This document shows positions 26,864-34,637 of a stretch of DNA of 64,000 nt, in pieces. The translations under genes and the position numbers were made by a program. The stretch is from Marixanthomonas sp963974425. GTDB taxonomy: Bacteria; Bacteroidota; Bacteroidia; Flavobacteriales; Flavobacteriaceae. Numbering within the stretch: position 1 is the stretch's first letter; every line of letters starts with the position of its first letter. The notes under the pieces are model-generated. The model searched no databases. It was not told the DNA's origin and saw nothing but the letters and a program-made list of their open reading frames with translations. The stretch lies in the NCBI RefSeq assembly GCF_963974425.1, contig NZ_CAXBCK010000016.1, positions 1-64,000 of the forward strand, given 5' to 3'.

Positions 26864-27403
26864 ATGGCCAAACTAACACAATACCGAGAACAACAAAACT
26901 TGACCCAAGAGGAATTAGCTGAAAAAGCTGGAGTTTCGGTACGCACCATTCAACGTATAGAGGCTGGTGCCACCCCAAAAGGCTATACCTTAAAAACACT
27001 CGCCTCGGTATTGGGAATACCCGAAACATCCTTACAGAAAGATCCTCCTAAACAAAACCTCCCTACCCCACATTTGGTTAAAATCATCAACCTTTCGTCC
27101 TTGGCATTTTTTATTCTTCCCTTCGGGAATATTATCGTGCCGCTTGTTATTATGTACCTTAAAAAAGAGGTGAATACGCTTACCAAACAACTTGTTTCTA
27201 TTCAAATACTGTGGACGATTATAGTATGCTTATTGATGATTGCCAGTCCGTTTCTTATCGACTGGCTTTCGTTCCCCAAACAAAGTATTATTTTTATACT
27301 GTTGGGTGCGATGGTTGTCAATCTTATCATTATCCTTCTACAAGCAAGGGAAATCCACACCCATAACAAACTCTACTGCAAGTTGCCCTTCAGCTTTTTA
27401 TAG
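26864..27403 (+). CDS. XRE-type HTH protein with C-terminal membrane domain
   Basis: 179 residues. An N-terminal Cro/C1-type helix-turn-helix (about 3-57: LTQYREQQNLTQEELAEKAG, VSVRTIQRIEAG, then TLKTLASVLGIPE) is joined to three hydrophobic segments (about 70-93, 107-128, 135-160). The membrane part, with FGNIIVPLVIMYLKKE and QLVSIQILWTII, looks like the DUF4870/Tic20-like fold. A DNA-binding domain fixed to the inner membrane implies a regulator that senses a membrane signal (inference). The short leader holds a perfect palindrome at 26821-26854, suggesting autoregulation. Confidence 0.88.
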   Translation: MAKLTQYREQQNLTQEELAEKAGVSVRTIQRIEAGATPKGYTLKTLASVLGIPETSLQKDPPKQNLPTPHLVKIINLSSLAFFILPFGNIIVPLVIMYLKKEVNTLTKQLVSIQILWTIIVCLLMIASPFLIDWLSFPKQSIIFILLGAMVVNLIIILLQAREIHTHNKLYCKLPFSFL

Positions 27404-27849
27404 TCCTATCAAGATAATGTCGGGTTATTGTCGGGTAGTTTTTCAATTGTTTTTCTGAAATTTTAATGAATATTGCTCTATAGCCTCCTTAACGTTTTTA
27501 AAATAAACTTCCATAGCCATTATTTAAGAAGGCTTGGAAGTTTTTTTAAAACTTTGGGAATATTATTTTGAAAGGCCTTTTTTGGCCTATCAAAACTTTA
27601 TCGTAAAATTTGAAGTGAAGATTCCGTAAAATTTTAGGCTGTTTGAACCAGCCAAAATAGTCTCCAAAGCACTGTTTTTAATGGTGAGTTCCTAAAATTT
27701 AGAAATCGAGCAAAAAATTTAGATAAAGTTTCGTAAGCCTAGATTTTTTTGGTTCGTTTTTTCATCAATGGAAAAAATGAACAAGTTACATATCTAGGAC
27801 AGGATTGATTATTGTCCTTCAGTTTAATCATAACCACTACCCATACCCT
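27404..27849. other. 446-bp gap without genes, with repeat-like hairpins
   Basis: I see no coding frame here. It contains an AGGCC/GGCCT hairpin near 27566-27581, AT-rich sequence, and the hairpin described separately at 27752-27782. Confidence 0.6.
27752..27782. repeat. Hairpin of a dispersed flavobacterial type
   Basis: GTTC-G-TTTTTTC, loop ATCAATG, then GAAAAAA-T-GAAC: an 11-bp stem with one mismatched pair. The preceding 150 bp (TTTTAGGCTGTTTGAACC and AAAATTTAG blocks) resembles an intergenic repeat I associate with many Flavobacteriaceae genomes. Only one copy is in this window, so the family assignment is from general recollection. Confidence 0.45.
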
Positions 27850-28398
27850 ATGAGCGATACCAAAATCAATTTTAAATACGTTTTAGCTACACTTGCTGCT
27901 GTTTTGTTTACGTGGCTGCTTCACGAGTTTGCACATTGGGGTACGGCTGAAGCATTAGGGTATACCGCTTTTATGAGCCTTAACGGCACTTCATTTGCTG
28001 ACTATAAAAACATCACCCCTTGGCAGCATACCATCATTTCAGCTGCTGGGCCTATTATTACTTTATTACAAGCCGTAGTGGTTTTTCTCTTTTTGAAATA
28101 TAACCGCTGGAATCTATACCTATACCCATTATTATTTACTGCTTTTTATATGCGACTTTTGGCCGGAGGGATGAATTTTATAAATCCAAACGATGAAGGG
28201 CGCATTAGCCAATTTTTAGGGTTGGGCACCTACACCATACCGGTATTGGTTAGTACCTTTTTACTGTATTTGTTATACTATATTACCAAGCAATACTCGC
28301 TTTCTTGGAGGTTTCAAGCCATCACGCTCTTATGGGTTATGGTTTTTAGCGCTATTCTTATCCTTCTTGATCAATTTTTAGGGGTTCAATTGTTATAA
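27850..28398 (+). CDS. M50-like membrane protein with HExxH motif
   Basis: 182 residues with five or six transmembrane helices. HEFAH at about residues 26-30 of the first helix is a zinc-metalloprotease motif in the position used by site-2-protease (M50) proteins. A later GMNFINPNDEGRIS loop has an N-x-x-D that could give the third ligand. Length and topology fit a minimal intramembrane protease core, but several non-proteolytic relatives also keep HExxH, so activity is inferred. The ATG at 27850 is chosen because the upstream start at 27805 adds a polar 15-residue leader. No partner substrate is evident. Confidence 0.7.
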   Translation: MSDTKINFKYVLATLAAVLFTWLLHEFAHWGTAEALGYTAFMSLNGTSFADYKNITPWQHTIISAAGPIITLLQAVVVFLFLKYNRWNLYLYPLLFTAFYMRLLAGGMNFINPNDEGRISQFLGLGTYTIPVLVSTFLLYLLYYITKQYSLSWRFQAITLLWVMVFSAILILLDQFLGVQLL

Positions 28399-28485
28399 AA
28401 ATCGAGTATTTTCCTGCCTTTACTCTAGTTTGCTTCGTGCTTTATTCGCAAAAACTCCATTTTTGGAAAATAACCCAAACCCGTG

Positions 28486-28518
28486 CCCGAAGGATCCCCG
28501 AAGGAACCCCGAACAAAC
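28486..28518. repeat. Three tandem 11-bp repeats
   Basis: CCCGAAGGATC, CCCGAAGGAAC and CCCGAACAAAC are head-to-tail. They stand in the 364-bp gap 28399-28762 just before the decamer array, in sequence visibly richer in G and C than the surroundings. Confidence 0.75.
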
Positions 28519-28540
28519 CCCCTAGAATTTGGGGTGAAGT

Positions 28541-28670
28541 CTGCAACCGTTATCAACTGAATGCAGATGGATGCAACGACTGTCAATCACCATCATACAA
28601 TTGCAGCAGCTAGTAGACTCGATCAAAGGTCGTCAAACGCCGTCATTTGTTGTCAAACTATACCAAAAAA
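28541..28670. repeat. Phased decamer array, 13 units
   Basis: Counting in 10-base steps from 28541, units are of the form NN(G/T)CAnnnnn: ctgCA, tatCA, atgCA, atgCA, tgtCA, catCA, ttgCA, tagTA, gatCA, cgtCA, cgtCA, tgtCA, tacCA. Twelve of thirteen have CA at positions 4-5, and the odd one has TA. The last three strong units (28631, 28641, 28651) share GTCA. No reading frame explains a 10-base period, which equals about one DNA turn. Confidence 0.7.
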
Positions 28671-28680
28671 ATAACCCGAT

Positions 28681-28710
28681 TTGCTTACTTGGGTTTTTTA
28701 GGTATATTTG
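28681..28710 (+). promoter_or_regulatory. Predicted promoter of the AlbA/NB-ARC gene
   Basis: TTG at 28681-28683, exactly 19 bases, then TATATTTG at 28703-28710: a full match to the Bacteroidota consensus TTG-N19-TAnnTTTG. It would give a leader of about 45 bases before the ATG at 28763. Confidence 0.75.
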
Positions 28711-28725
28711 AAGGGTACTCCCTTC
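28710..28725. promoter_or_regulatory. Palindrome at the predicted transcription start
   Basis: GAAGGG-TACT-CCCTTC, with 6-bp perfect arms, begins on the last base of the -7 box and covers the expected start site. This is a common place for an operator or a 5' stabilising hairpin. Confidence 0.45.
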
Positions 28726-28762
28726 TATAATTATTAATTAAAAACTTAAAATTGCTCATAGC

Positions 28763-31246
28763 ATGCCAAATAAGGTAGATAAGAGCATTAAAAGTGCTCA
28801 TATAAACGAGTTAGGCACAATTAGAGAAAATATGACAGAAAAATTACAATTAGTAAGCCAATCTACAATTGAGGGAATAAAAAATTTAAATGTAAAAACT
28901 GAATCTACAGATTTAGATTACAAGGAAATTTATACAATTTCGGATACAAAATCTAAAATTGAGTTTGCCAAAGATGTGCTTGCTTTTGCTAATTCTAAAG
29001 GTGGCTACCTAATTTATGGTGTGAATAATAGTTTTGAATGGATTGGTTTAGATGATAGAAGTGATAATGATACAGACGAAGCGAACATATCAAATATTTT
29101 AGACAACTATGCAGACGGAACTATAGAATTCATTACTAATACGTTAGAAATAGATGGAGCATATTTTTTTGTATTATATATCTTTCCATCAAAAATTATT
29201 ATTCCCTTTAAGAAAGATGGACAATACAACAAAGCTTCTTGGAAAGCTGGTAAAAGCAAAAATGTAACTGTCTTTAAATCAGGAGATGTCTATTGCAGAA
29301 GAGGAAGTCGCTCAATAAAAGCTGACAATCTTTTTTATAAGCTAAAAAGCAACAACTTCAAAGTGATAGAGAATGTAAGTTCACAACCGATAATGTACAA
29401 TGAATTTATTGGTCGAAAAGAATATTTAACCGATTTAAATAATAAATTAAACAACAAGAACAATCGCCTAATCCAAATTGATGGCATTGGTGGAATTGGC
29501 AAAACAACATTTGTTCATCATTTTGCAACTATGCTTGTCGAAAATGATGAATTTAAAAATCACTTTGACTTTATAATTTGGACAAGTTCTAAAAGAAATA
29601 AATACACACCTCAAGGAATTAAGGATTTAAGTGAATTCATTGCGAATTATTCAGAGTTATTGAAAGACATATATAATTTTGTAATCGAATTGGGACTAGA
29701 TGAAAACGAGGATTACGAAATAGAAGAAACTGTTTTAAATTTTCTAAAAAACAATAAAGTCTTACTTATTGTAGATAATCTTGAAACATTAAATGACAAA
29801 GATTTGATTTCTTTTCTTGAGCATTTCCCAATTAATTCTAAAGCTATTTTAACTACTAGAGAAACTCTAGGAGATTTCTATATGTCAAGAATTAACTTAA
29901 ATGGGTTTAATGCAAAAACAGAATTTCCAGATTTTTTAAATTCGCAATACAAATTGTTTTGTGGCGATGATAATGCATCTTTTACGAGCTTATATGGAGA
30001 AAACTTGGATGAACTCTATCTGTATACAAAAGGGATGCCTTTAGCAGGTCAATTAATTGCCCACCAGCTTTCTACAGGCACACCTATTAATACAGTACTT
30101 GAAAATTTAAAAAATGGCAATGCTTACGAAGATATTTTAAGGTTTTGCTTTAAAGGGTCAATTGACAAACTTTCAAACACCGAACAAGCTTTATTATTTG
30201 TGTTCTCTCTTTCAGAAAAAGAGGAACTTTTAACAATTGATGATTTAATATATATTAGTGGGTATTCAAGCGATGATATTGGATTAAAAGCTATTCCAAA
30301 ACTTACAAAAATATCTCTTTGCTTGAAACAAAAAACAGAGAGTGGAGAAATAGGTTACTCAATTCCACACTTAGCTAAAATATTCTCAAAGCAATTTTTA
30401 GCACTAGAAAACGAACAAGAAATTATAAGTAATTATGAGAATTTTGTTCAGGAAAAAAGCAAATTTAATTCTGATAATTCTGAAAGTGTAAACTTATTCT
30501 ATCGTTCTCAAGCAAAAAATCATAAAGAAAAAGTTGCAGCTACGGAAGCTCTTAAAGCTTTATCTGTTGCCTATTATGATTATGATACAGCGATTACTAC
30601 AATTGAAAGATTAATTAAAGAGAATAGTAAATTTGCATTTCTATATTTAATTAAAGGTAAAATTGAAGATAGCGGTATTTATAAAGAATCCTATGAAAAA
30701 GCAAAGAAAGAATTTCTTATAGCTATTGAGTTAGATAATCAATTTTTAGAAGCTCTAATTGAGTTAGGTTATCTAGAATATAAAAGTCGAATAGGTAATC
30801 GAGATAAAGCAAAAGAAATTATACAATCAAGTATTGATTATTTTGAGAGAGCCCTTAAAATCAATAATGAAGACCAAAGAATATATTTAGGTCTCGCACA
30901 AGGTTACTCTATGCAAGCAACTAAAACTAGCTTTTATCATTCAAAACAAAAACGATATGAATTAGGTACTATAGCAAATGAGCATTTTGATAAAGCACTT
31001 TATATTGGAGAAAATCTTTCAAAAGTAGAGGTTCATTCGAATGCAATCACTTGTTTTGGTAAAGCAATTAACATTAGAAATAATATTCGAGATGATTTAA
31101 AAGCATTAGAAACTTGTGAAAAAGGACTAACATATGAACCTGAAAACACAAAGCTTTTGCAACTCAAAGAAGAACTTGAATTTAAAGTTAATCCTGACAA
31201 TTACACTAAGAATGCATTTGCGGAAAAAGGCTGGAAAGTAAAATAA
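28763..31246 (+). CDS. AlbA_2/Schlafen-like + NB-ARC (STAND) NTPase + TPR protein, candidate anti-phage sensor
   Basis: 827 residues in three parts. About 40-190: AlbA_2 domain, with TESTDLDYKEIY, DVLAFANSKGGYLIYGV and a CRRGSRS end. About 213-460: NB-ARC/STAND NTPase, with FIGRKEYL (215-222), P-loop GIGGIGKTT (241-249), Walker B LLIVDNLE (334-341), ILTTRE (362-367) and GMPLA (424-428). About 590-800: TPR-like helical pairs (TAITTIERLIKENSKFAFLY, SYEKAKKEFLIAIELDNQ, YFERALKINNEDQ). This order, effector or DNA-binding head, central ATPase switch, C-terminal superhelix sensor, is typical of STAND defence proteins. AlbA_2 may act on nucleic acid. No toxin, nuclease or partner gene is adjacent, so it would be a single-gene system. 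An alternative start is the Met at residue 24. Codons are visibly more A/T-rich than in neighbouring core genes, consistent with transfer. Confidence 0.85.
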   Translation: MPNKVDKSIKSAHINELGTIRENMTEKLQLVSQSTIEGIKNLNVKTESTDLDYKEIYTISDTKSKIEFAKDVLAFANSKGGYLIYGVNNSFEWIGLDDRSDNDTDEANISNILDNYADGTIEFITNTLEIDGAYFFVLYIFPSKIIIPFKKDGQYNKASWKAGKSKNVTVFKSGDVYCRRGSRSIKADNLFYKLKSNNFKVIENVSSQPIMYNEFIGRKEYLTDLNNKLNNKNNRLIQIDGIGGIGKTTFVHHFATMLVENDEFKNHFDFIIWTSSKRNKYTPQGIKDLSEFIANYSELLKDIYNFVIELGLDENEDYEIEETVLNFLKNNKVLLIVDNLETLNDKDLISFLEHFPINSKAILTTRETLGDFYMSRINLNGFNAKTEFPDFLNSQYKLFCGDDNASFTSLYGENLDELYLYTKGMPLAGQLIAHQLSTGTPINTVLENLKNGNAYEDILRFCFKGSIDKLSNTEQALLFVFSLSEKEELLTIDDLIYISGYSSDDIGLKAIPKLTKISLCLKQKTESGEIGYSIPHLAKIFSKQFLALENEQEIISNYENFVQEKSKFNSDNSESVNLFYRSQAKNHKEKVAATEALKALSVAYYDYDTAITTIERLIKENSKFAFLYLIKGKIEDSGIYKESYEKAKKEFLIAIELDNQFLEALIELGYLEYKSRIGNRDKAKEIIQSSIDYFERALKINNEDQRIYLGLAQGYSMQATKTSFYHSKQKRYELGTIANEHFDKALYIGENLSKVEVHSNAITCFGKAINIRNNIRDDLKALETCEKGLTYEPENTKLLQLKEELEFKVNPDNYTKNAFAEKGWKVK

Positions 31247-31250
31247 CTGT

Positions 31251-31410
31251 ACCTAACAACGTATCCTATGAAAAGCACTAGTCCAGTTTTTTAAAGTAAG
31301 GATTTTCCTCTGCAAACGTACACCCGCTTTTATATTACTCCACAAAAACAGAAAGGATTGGTTATATTTATTCCATAACTGCGGTTATATACAACCATTA
31401 CCTGCAAACT
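31251..31410 (+). repeat. Cassette-type spacer repeat A
   Basis: Starts ACCTAACAACGTATCC just after the NB-ARC stop and ends ACTGCGGTTATATACAACC before the TlpA gene. It shares CCTATGAAAAGCACTAGT and CAGAAAGGATTGGTTATATT with spacer B, and AACTGCGGTTATA with spacer C. Confidence 0.8.
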
Positions 31411-31419
31411 AAAAAACTA

Positions 31420-32535
31420 ATGAAAACAGCAACAATACTTATTGGAATTATATCCTTCGTAACAATATTGGGATGTAGTGAAAGTAAAAATCCAATCGCA
31501 GATAATCAGTTTGTTCTAAAAGGAGAATTAGAAGGAATTGAAAATGATAGTTGGATTTACCTAATATTCGATAATCAAACTGTCGATTCAACTAAAACAA
31601 TAGATAGTAAATTTACAATAAAGGGTAATTTAGAACACCCAAAACAATACAAGTTATTGGTTAAAAATTCAAAAAACTTCTCTAACATTTGGTTAGAACC
31701 TGGAGAGATAAAGTTTAAAGCAAAAAATGGAGAATTTAAAGAAGCAATAATTAAAGGTTCTAATTCTCAGAAAGAAAGCGATAAGCTTTGGAATCCTATT
31801 TGGGAATACAGAAACCGTAGAGACAGCCTCTCACAAATAGTTGCCAACGATAAATTAAATGATAGTTCAAAGATAAATGCACGTTTAAAGTTAAAAAAAA
31901 TAAGGCAAAATTGGCTGAAGATTGAGAGAGAGTTTATTAAAAAAAATCCTAAATCTTATGTAAGTGCTAATACTCTTGATTTTTACTCTACAACATTACC
32001 CAAAAAAACTGTTTCAGAATTATATAATAACCTTAGTGAGAATGTAAAAAAATCATCTTATGGCATGTCTGTAAAAAGATTTTTAGAATTAAATAAAAAT
32101 CCGCAAATTGGAGATAAGTATGTGGACTTTTCAATGACCAACGAAAAAGACGAGTTGATTAGGTTGTCTGACTTTGAAGGTAAACTTTTGTTATTGGATT
32201 TTTGGGCATCTTGGTGTGGTCCCTGTATTAAGGAATATCCCACGTTGAGAAAAGCATACTTACAATTTAATAAAGATAAATTTGAAATAGTTAGTGTTTC
32301 AGAAGACCAATCTAAAGAAAGATGGTTAAAAGCCATAGAAGAAAATGAATTAAACTGGATTAATCTTTGGCAAGATGATGGTAATAAAGCTGACCCATAT
32401 TTAATTTATGGAATAAGTGGAATACCTGATAATTTGTTAATTGATAAAAATGGAATTATAATTGCTCGTAATTTGAGAGGCGAAAGTTTAATTTCAAAAA
32501 TAGAAGATAATTTAGAGAATAAAGGTATTAGATAA
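31420..32535 (+). CDS. TlpA-family thioredoxin lipoprotein with DUF4369-type N-terminal domain
   Basis: 371 residues. Lipoprotein signal peptide with Cys 19 (lipobox ILGC). Residues about 28-125 look like DUF4369 (FVLKGELEGIENDSWIYL, DSTKTIDSKFTIKGNL, YKLLV), a beta domain common in Bacteroidota TlpA-like proteins. A helical linker follows. The C-terminal thioredoxin domain has LLLDFWASWCGPCIKEYP with the CGPC active site near residues 266-269, and the cis-Pro at GISGIPDNLLID. It should reduce or exchange disulfides in the periplasm. It lies between spacer repeats A and B as a single-gene unit and is not part of a cytochrome-maturation cluster. Confidence 0.9.
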   Translation: MKTATILIGIISFVTILGCSESKNPIADNQFVLKGELEGIENDSWIYLIFDNQTVDSTKTIDSKFTIKGNLEHPKQYKLLVKNSKNFSNIWLEPGEIKFKAKNGEFKEAIIKGSNSQKESDKLWNPIWEYRNRRDSLSQIVANDKLNDSSKINARLKLKKIRQNWLKIEREFIKKNPKSYVSANTLDFYSTTLPKKTVSELYNNLSENVKKSSYGMSVKRFLELNKNPQIGDKYVDFSMTNEKDELIRLSDFEGKLLLLDFWASWCGPCIKEYPTLRKAYLQFNKDKFEIVSVSEDQSKERWLKAIEENELNWINLWQDDGNKADPYLIYGISGIPDNLLIDKNGIIIARNLRGESLISKIEDNLENKGIR

Positions 32536-32680
32536 CACCGTGTCCTATGAAAAGCACTAGTTCAGTTCTTTAAAATTAGTATTTTATTTTTGAAATCAAA
32601 CTCACACCGACTTTATATTTCTCCAAAAAAGCAGAAAGGATTGGTTATATTTATTCCGCAACTCTTGTGCATACTCTAAA
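32533..32680 (+). repeat. Cassette-type spacer repeat B
   Basis: Begins TAACACCGTGTCC, where TAA is the stop codon of the TlpA gene, and ends near CAACTCTTGTGCATACT. It shares long blocks with spacer A (CCTATGAAAAGCACTAGT, GCAGAAAGGATTGGTTATAT) and CACCGACTTTATA with spacer C. Confidence 0.8.
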
Positions 32681-32692
32681 AAAATCTAGCTG

Positions 32693-34201
32693 ATGAAGTC
32701 GAAAATCTTGATTACAGTTCTATTCAGCCTATGGGCTATCGCTTTACAAGCACAGCATAATTTCCTGACTAAAAAGCAGATAAACGAAGACATTGAATTT
32801 CTGACAAACACCCTAAATGATAAATCGTCTTATGCCTACTTAAACGGGTATAATTTCAATACCGATTTTGAAAACTATCTAAAAACAATAGGTGACACTG
32901 TAAAACTTGAAGATTTTGGTCTGTTTATTACAAAAACCTTGGCCAAAATTGGTGACAGACATTCTTCATTAACAACAATAAGAGGGTATAGTTTAAATGA
33001 ATCTCTCTTTCTACCCTTTATGTACGCTCCCCACAATGGCAAAGTGGTCGTTTTAAACCTGAATAAGCATAAGGAATTTGAAATACTAAATCCTAAATTT
33101 CCATATATCAAAAAAATTGATGGAATCGACATTGAAGATTTCTTACAAAAAACACGACCCGAAGATATAGAGGCTCCTGAAGAAACATACTTTACAATGG
33201 CCGTTAGAGATATTCGGGATATTCAAAAAAACTATAAGATTCTCAACAAATCATTACCAAAAGAAATTAAATTAACACTTTCAGACGCTGCATATAAAAA
33301 AGACACAACAGTACTCGTGTCACCAGTTGACAGATCAAACAGATTACGCCCTTGGGATGAAAAATTTGAAAGTCAATATGTTCTTGTGGATGATGAAGAA
33401 TACAATAAGCCCGAGATAATAAAACAGCTTTTTACCTTTAAAGACAGCATCGCATACATCAAGATTCCTGCTATGTCCAGTAAAGATGAAGCTCCTCTTC
33501 TTTTTGACGAACTTAATTCTTTTATGAAATCTATTCACCATGAAAGCAAAGCTTTAATTATTGATGTAAGAAGTAACAGTGGCGGAACTCGAGATTTAAT
33601 TTATGAATTCGCAAACTATTTAGTACATCCCGATTCTGTGTATGTTGTAAACGCTACAAAACAAAGAGGAACAGTTCCATTACCAGAAGAATATATAGAA
33701 CGTTTACACGGTAGGTTTTTGTTTTCCTATTCTGAATTAACTGAACGGGAGCAAGCAAGCGTAGATACATTTCTGAAAACATTTAAACCAATGTACGAGT
33801 TGGACGATAAAAAATTCAGTGAGTATTATTTTGGATTGTTTAACGGACAGAAATTATCCAAACAAGCTTTCTACTACAACAAGCCTGTTTACATTTTAGC
33901 CAACGAAAAAACGTTTAGTGCCGCGTCAGTTTTGGTTTCTGTTTTCAAAGGAATTCCTAACATACAAATTGTTGGCGTTACAACAGATGGCTCCAGTGGA
34001 AATAGCGAATGGGTTGATTTACCAAATTCAAAGTTGTTTGGAAAAATAAGCACCATGGTTTCTTTTCAGAAAAACGGAAAAATCCTTGACGGATATGGAA
34101 CAGAACCCGACATAAAGATTGAAAGAGATATGAATCAGATTTTATGGAAATCTGACACACAACTTAAAAAATTGAAGCGTTTGATACTTACTGAGGATTA
34201 A
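32693..34201 (+). CDS. S41-family (C-terminal-processing/tricorn-like) peptidase
   Basis: 502 residues. Signal peptide MKSKILITVLFSLWAIALQAQ. The N-terminal helical region is followed by an S41 domain: ALIIDVRSNSGGTRDLIYEFA (about 283-303) is the oxyanion and core motif, NEKTFSAASVLVSVFKG (about 404-420) carries the nucleophile Ser, and VGVTTDGSSGN follows it. No clear PDZ domain is seen, as in many Bacteroidota S41 lipoprotein-like peptidases. Predicted periplasmic or extracellular. Separate unit between spacers B and C, with nothing about its substrate visible in context. Confidence 0.9.
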   Translation: MKSKILITVLFSLWAIALQAQHNFLTKKQINEDIEFLTNTLNDKSSYAYLNGYNFNTDFENYLKTIGDTVKLEDFGLFITKTLAKIGDRHSSLTTIRGYSLNESLFLPFMYAPHNGKVVVLNLNKHKEFEILNPKFPYIKKIDGIDIEDFLQKTRPEDIEAPEETYFTMAVRDIRDIQKNYKILNKSLPKEIKLTLSDAAYKKDTTVLVSPVDRSNRLRPWDEKFESQYVLVDDEEYNKPEIIKQLFTFKDSIAYIKIPAMSSKDEAPLLFDELNSFMKSIHHESKALIIDVRSNSGGTRDLIYEFANYLVHPDSVYVVNATKQRGTVPLPEEYIERLHGRFLFSYSELTEREQASVDTFLKTFKPMYELDDKKFSEYYFGLFNGQKLSKQAFYYNKPVYILANEKTFSAASVLVSVFKGIPNIQIVGVTTDGSSGNSEWVDLPNSKLFGKISTMVSFQKNGKILDGYGTEPDIKIERDMNQILWKSDTQLKKLKRLILTED

Positions 34202-34209
34202 AAAACTAC

Positions 34210-34340
34210 CTATAACAAAACTGCAATAACTCTGTATTTATTATCGGAACTTACACCGACTTTATAACTATCTGTAAAAACGGAAAGGTTTCATTATATT
34301 TAATCCCTAACTGCGGTTATACGCAACAGATGGCAACACT
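34210..34340 (+). repeat. Cassette-type spacer repeat C
   Basis: Begins CCTATAACAAAACTGC nine bases after the S41 stop and ends AACTGCGGTTATACGCAACAG. CTTACACCGACTTTATA and GGAAAGGTTTCATTATATTT match spacers A and B. The left half is shorter and diverged. Confidence 0.75.
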
Positions 34341-34370
34341 TAAAAACAAATACACTAAAACCCTAGACAC

Positions 34371-34589
34371 ATGGCAAAAATTTGGATACTAGCAATAGTG
34401 CTTTTTTTAGGAATCACTTTCCTTTTTTGGAGGATGACTAGGGCTCATTTTAGAAAAGAATCTGGTAAAAAGATGTGGAACCAATGGGGAACGAGAACCT
34501 TTTATTGGCAAGGTGCCATATTCGTGGGTGTAGGAGGTGCATTTCTTATACTATACCTTTTAAAATGGACACATGTGTTGACTTTTTAG
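34371..34589 (+). CDS. Small two-helix membrane protein
   Basis: 72 residues. Two transmembrane helices (about 4-20 and 47-65) flank a basic middle segment MTRAHFRKESGKKMWNQWG. I recognise no family. The reading frame starts with ATG 31 bp after spacer C and the next gene follows after 48 bp, so it may be co-transcribed with the HD hydrolase. The codon use and membrane pattern look real despite the small size. Confidence 0.65.
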   Translation: MAKIWILAIVLFLGITFLFWRMTRAHFRKESGKKMWNQWGTRTFYWQGAIFVGVGGAFLILYLLKWTHVLTF

Positions 34590-34637
34590 AAATATAGAGA
34601 AAAGCTGCTGGAAATAATTTGAAAAACATAACCTAAA

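Noticed and set aside
28673..28699. ACCC/GGGT hairpin followed by six T before the STAND gene
   Set aside because: The stem is only 4-5 bp and overlaps the -33 box. It is too weak to call a terminator.
31251..34340. Spacer repeats as riboswitches
   Set aside because: They precede unrelated genes and follow stop codons closely, and no known aptamer pattern is visible. A cassette-type repeat explains them better.
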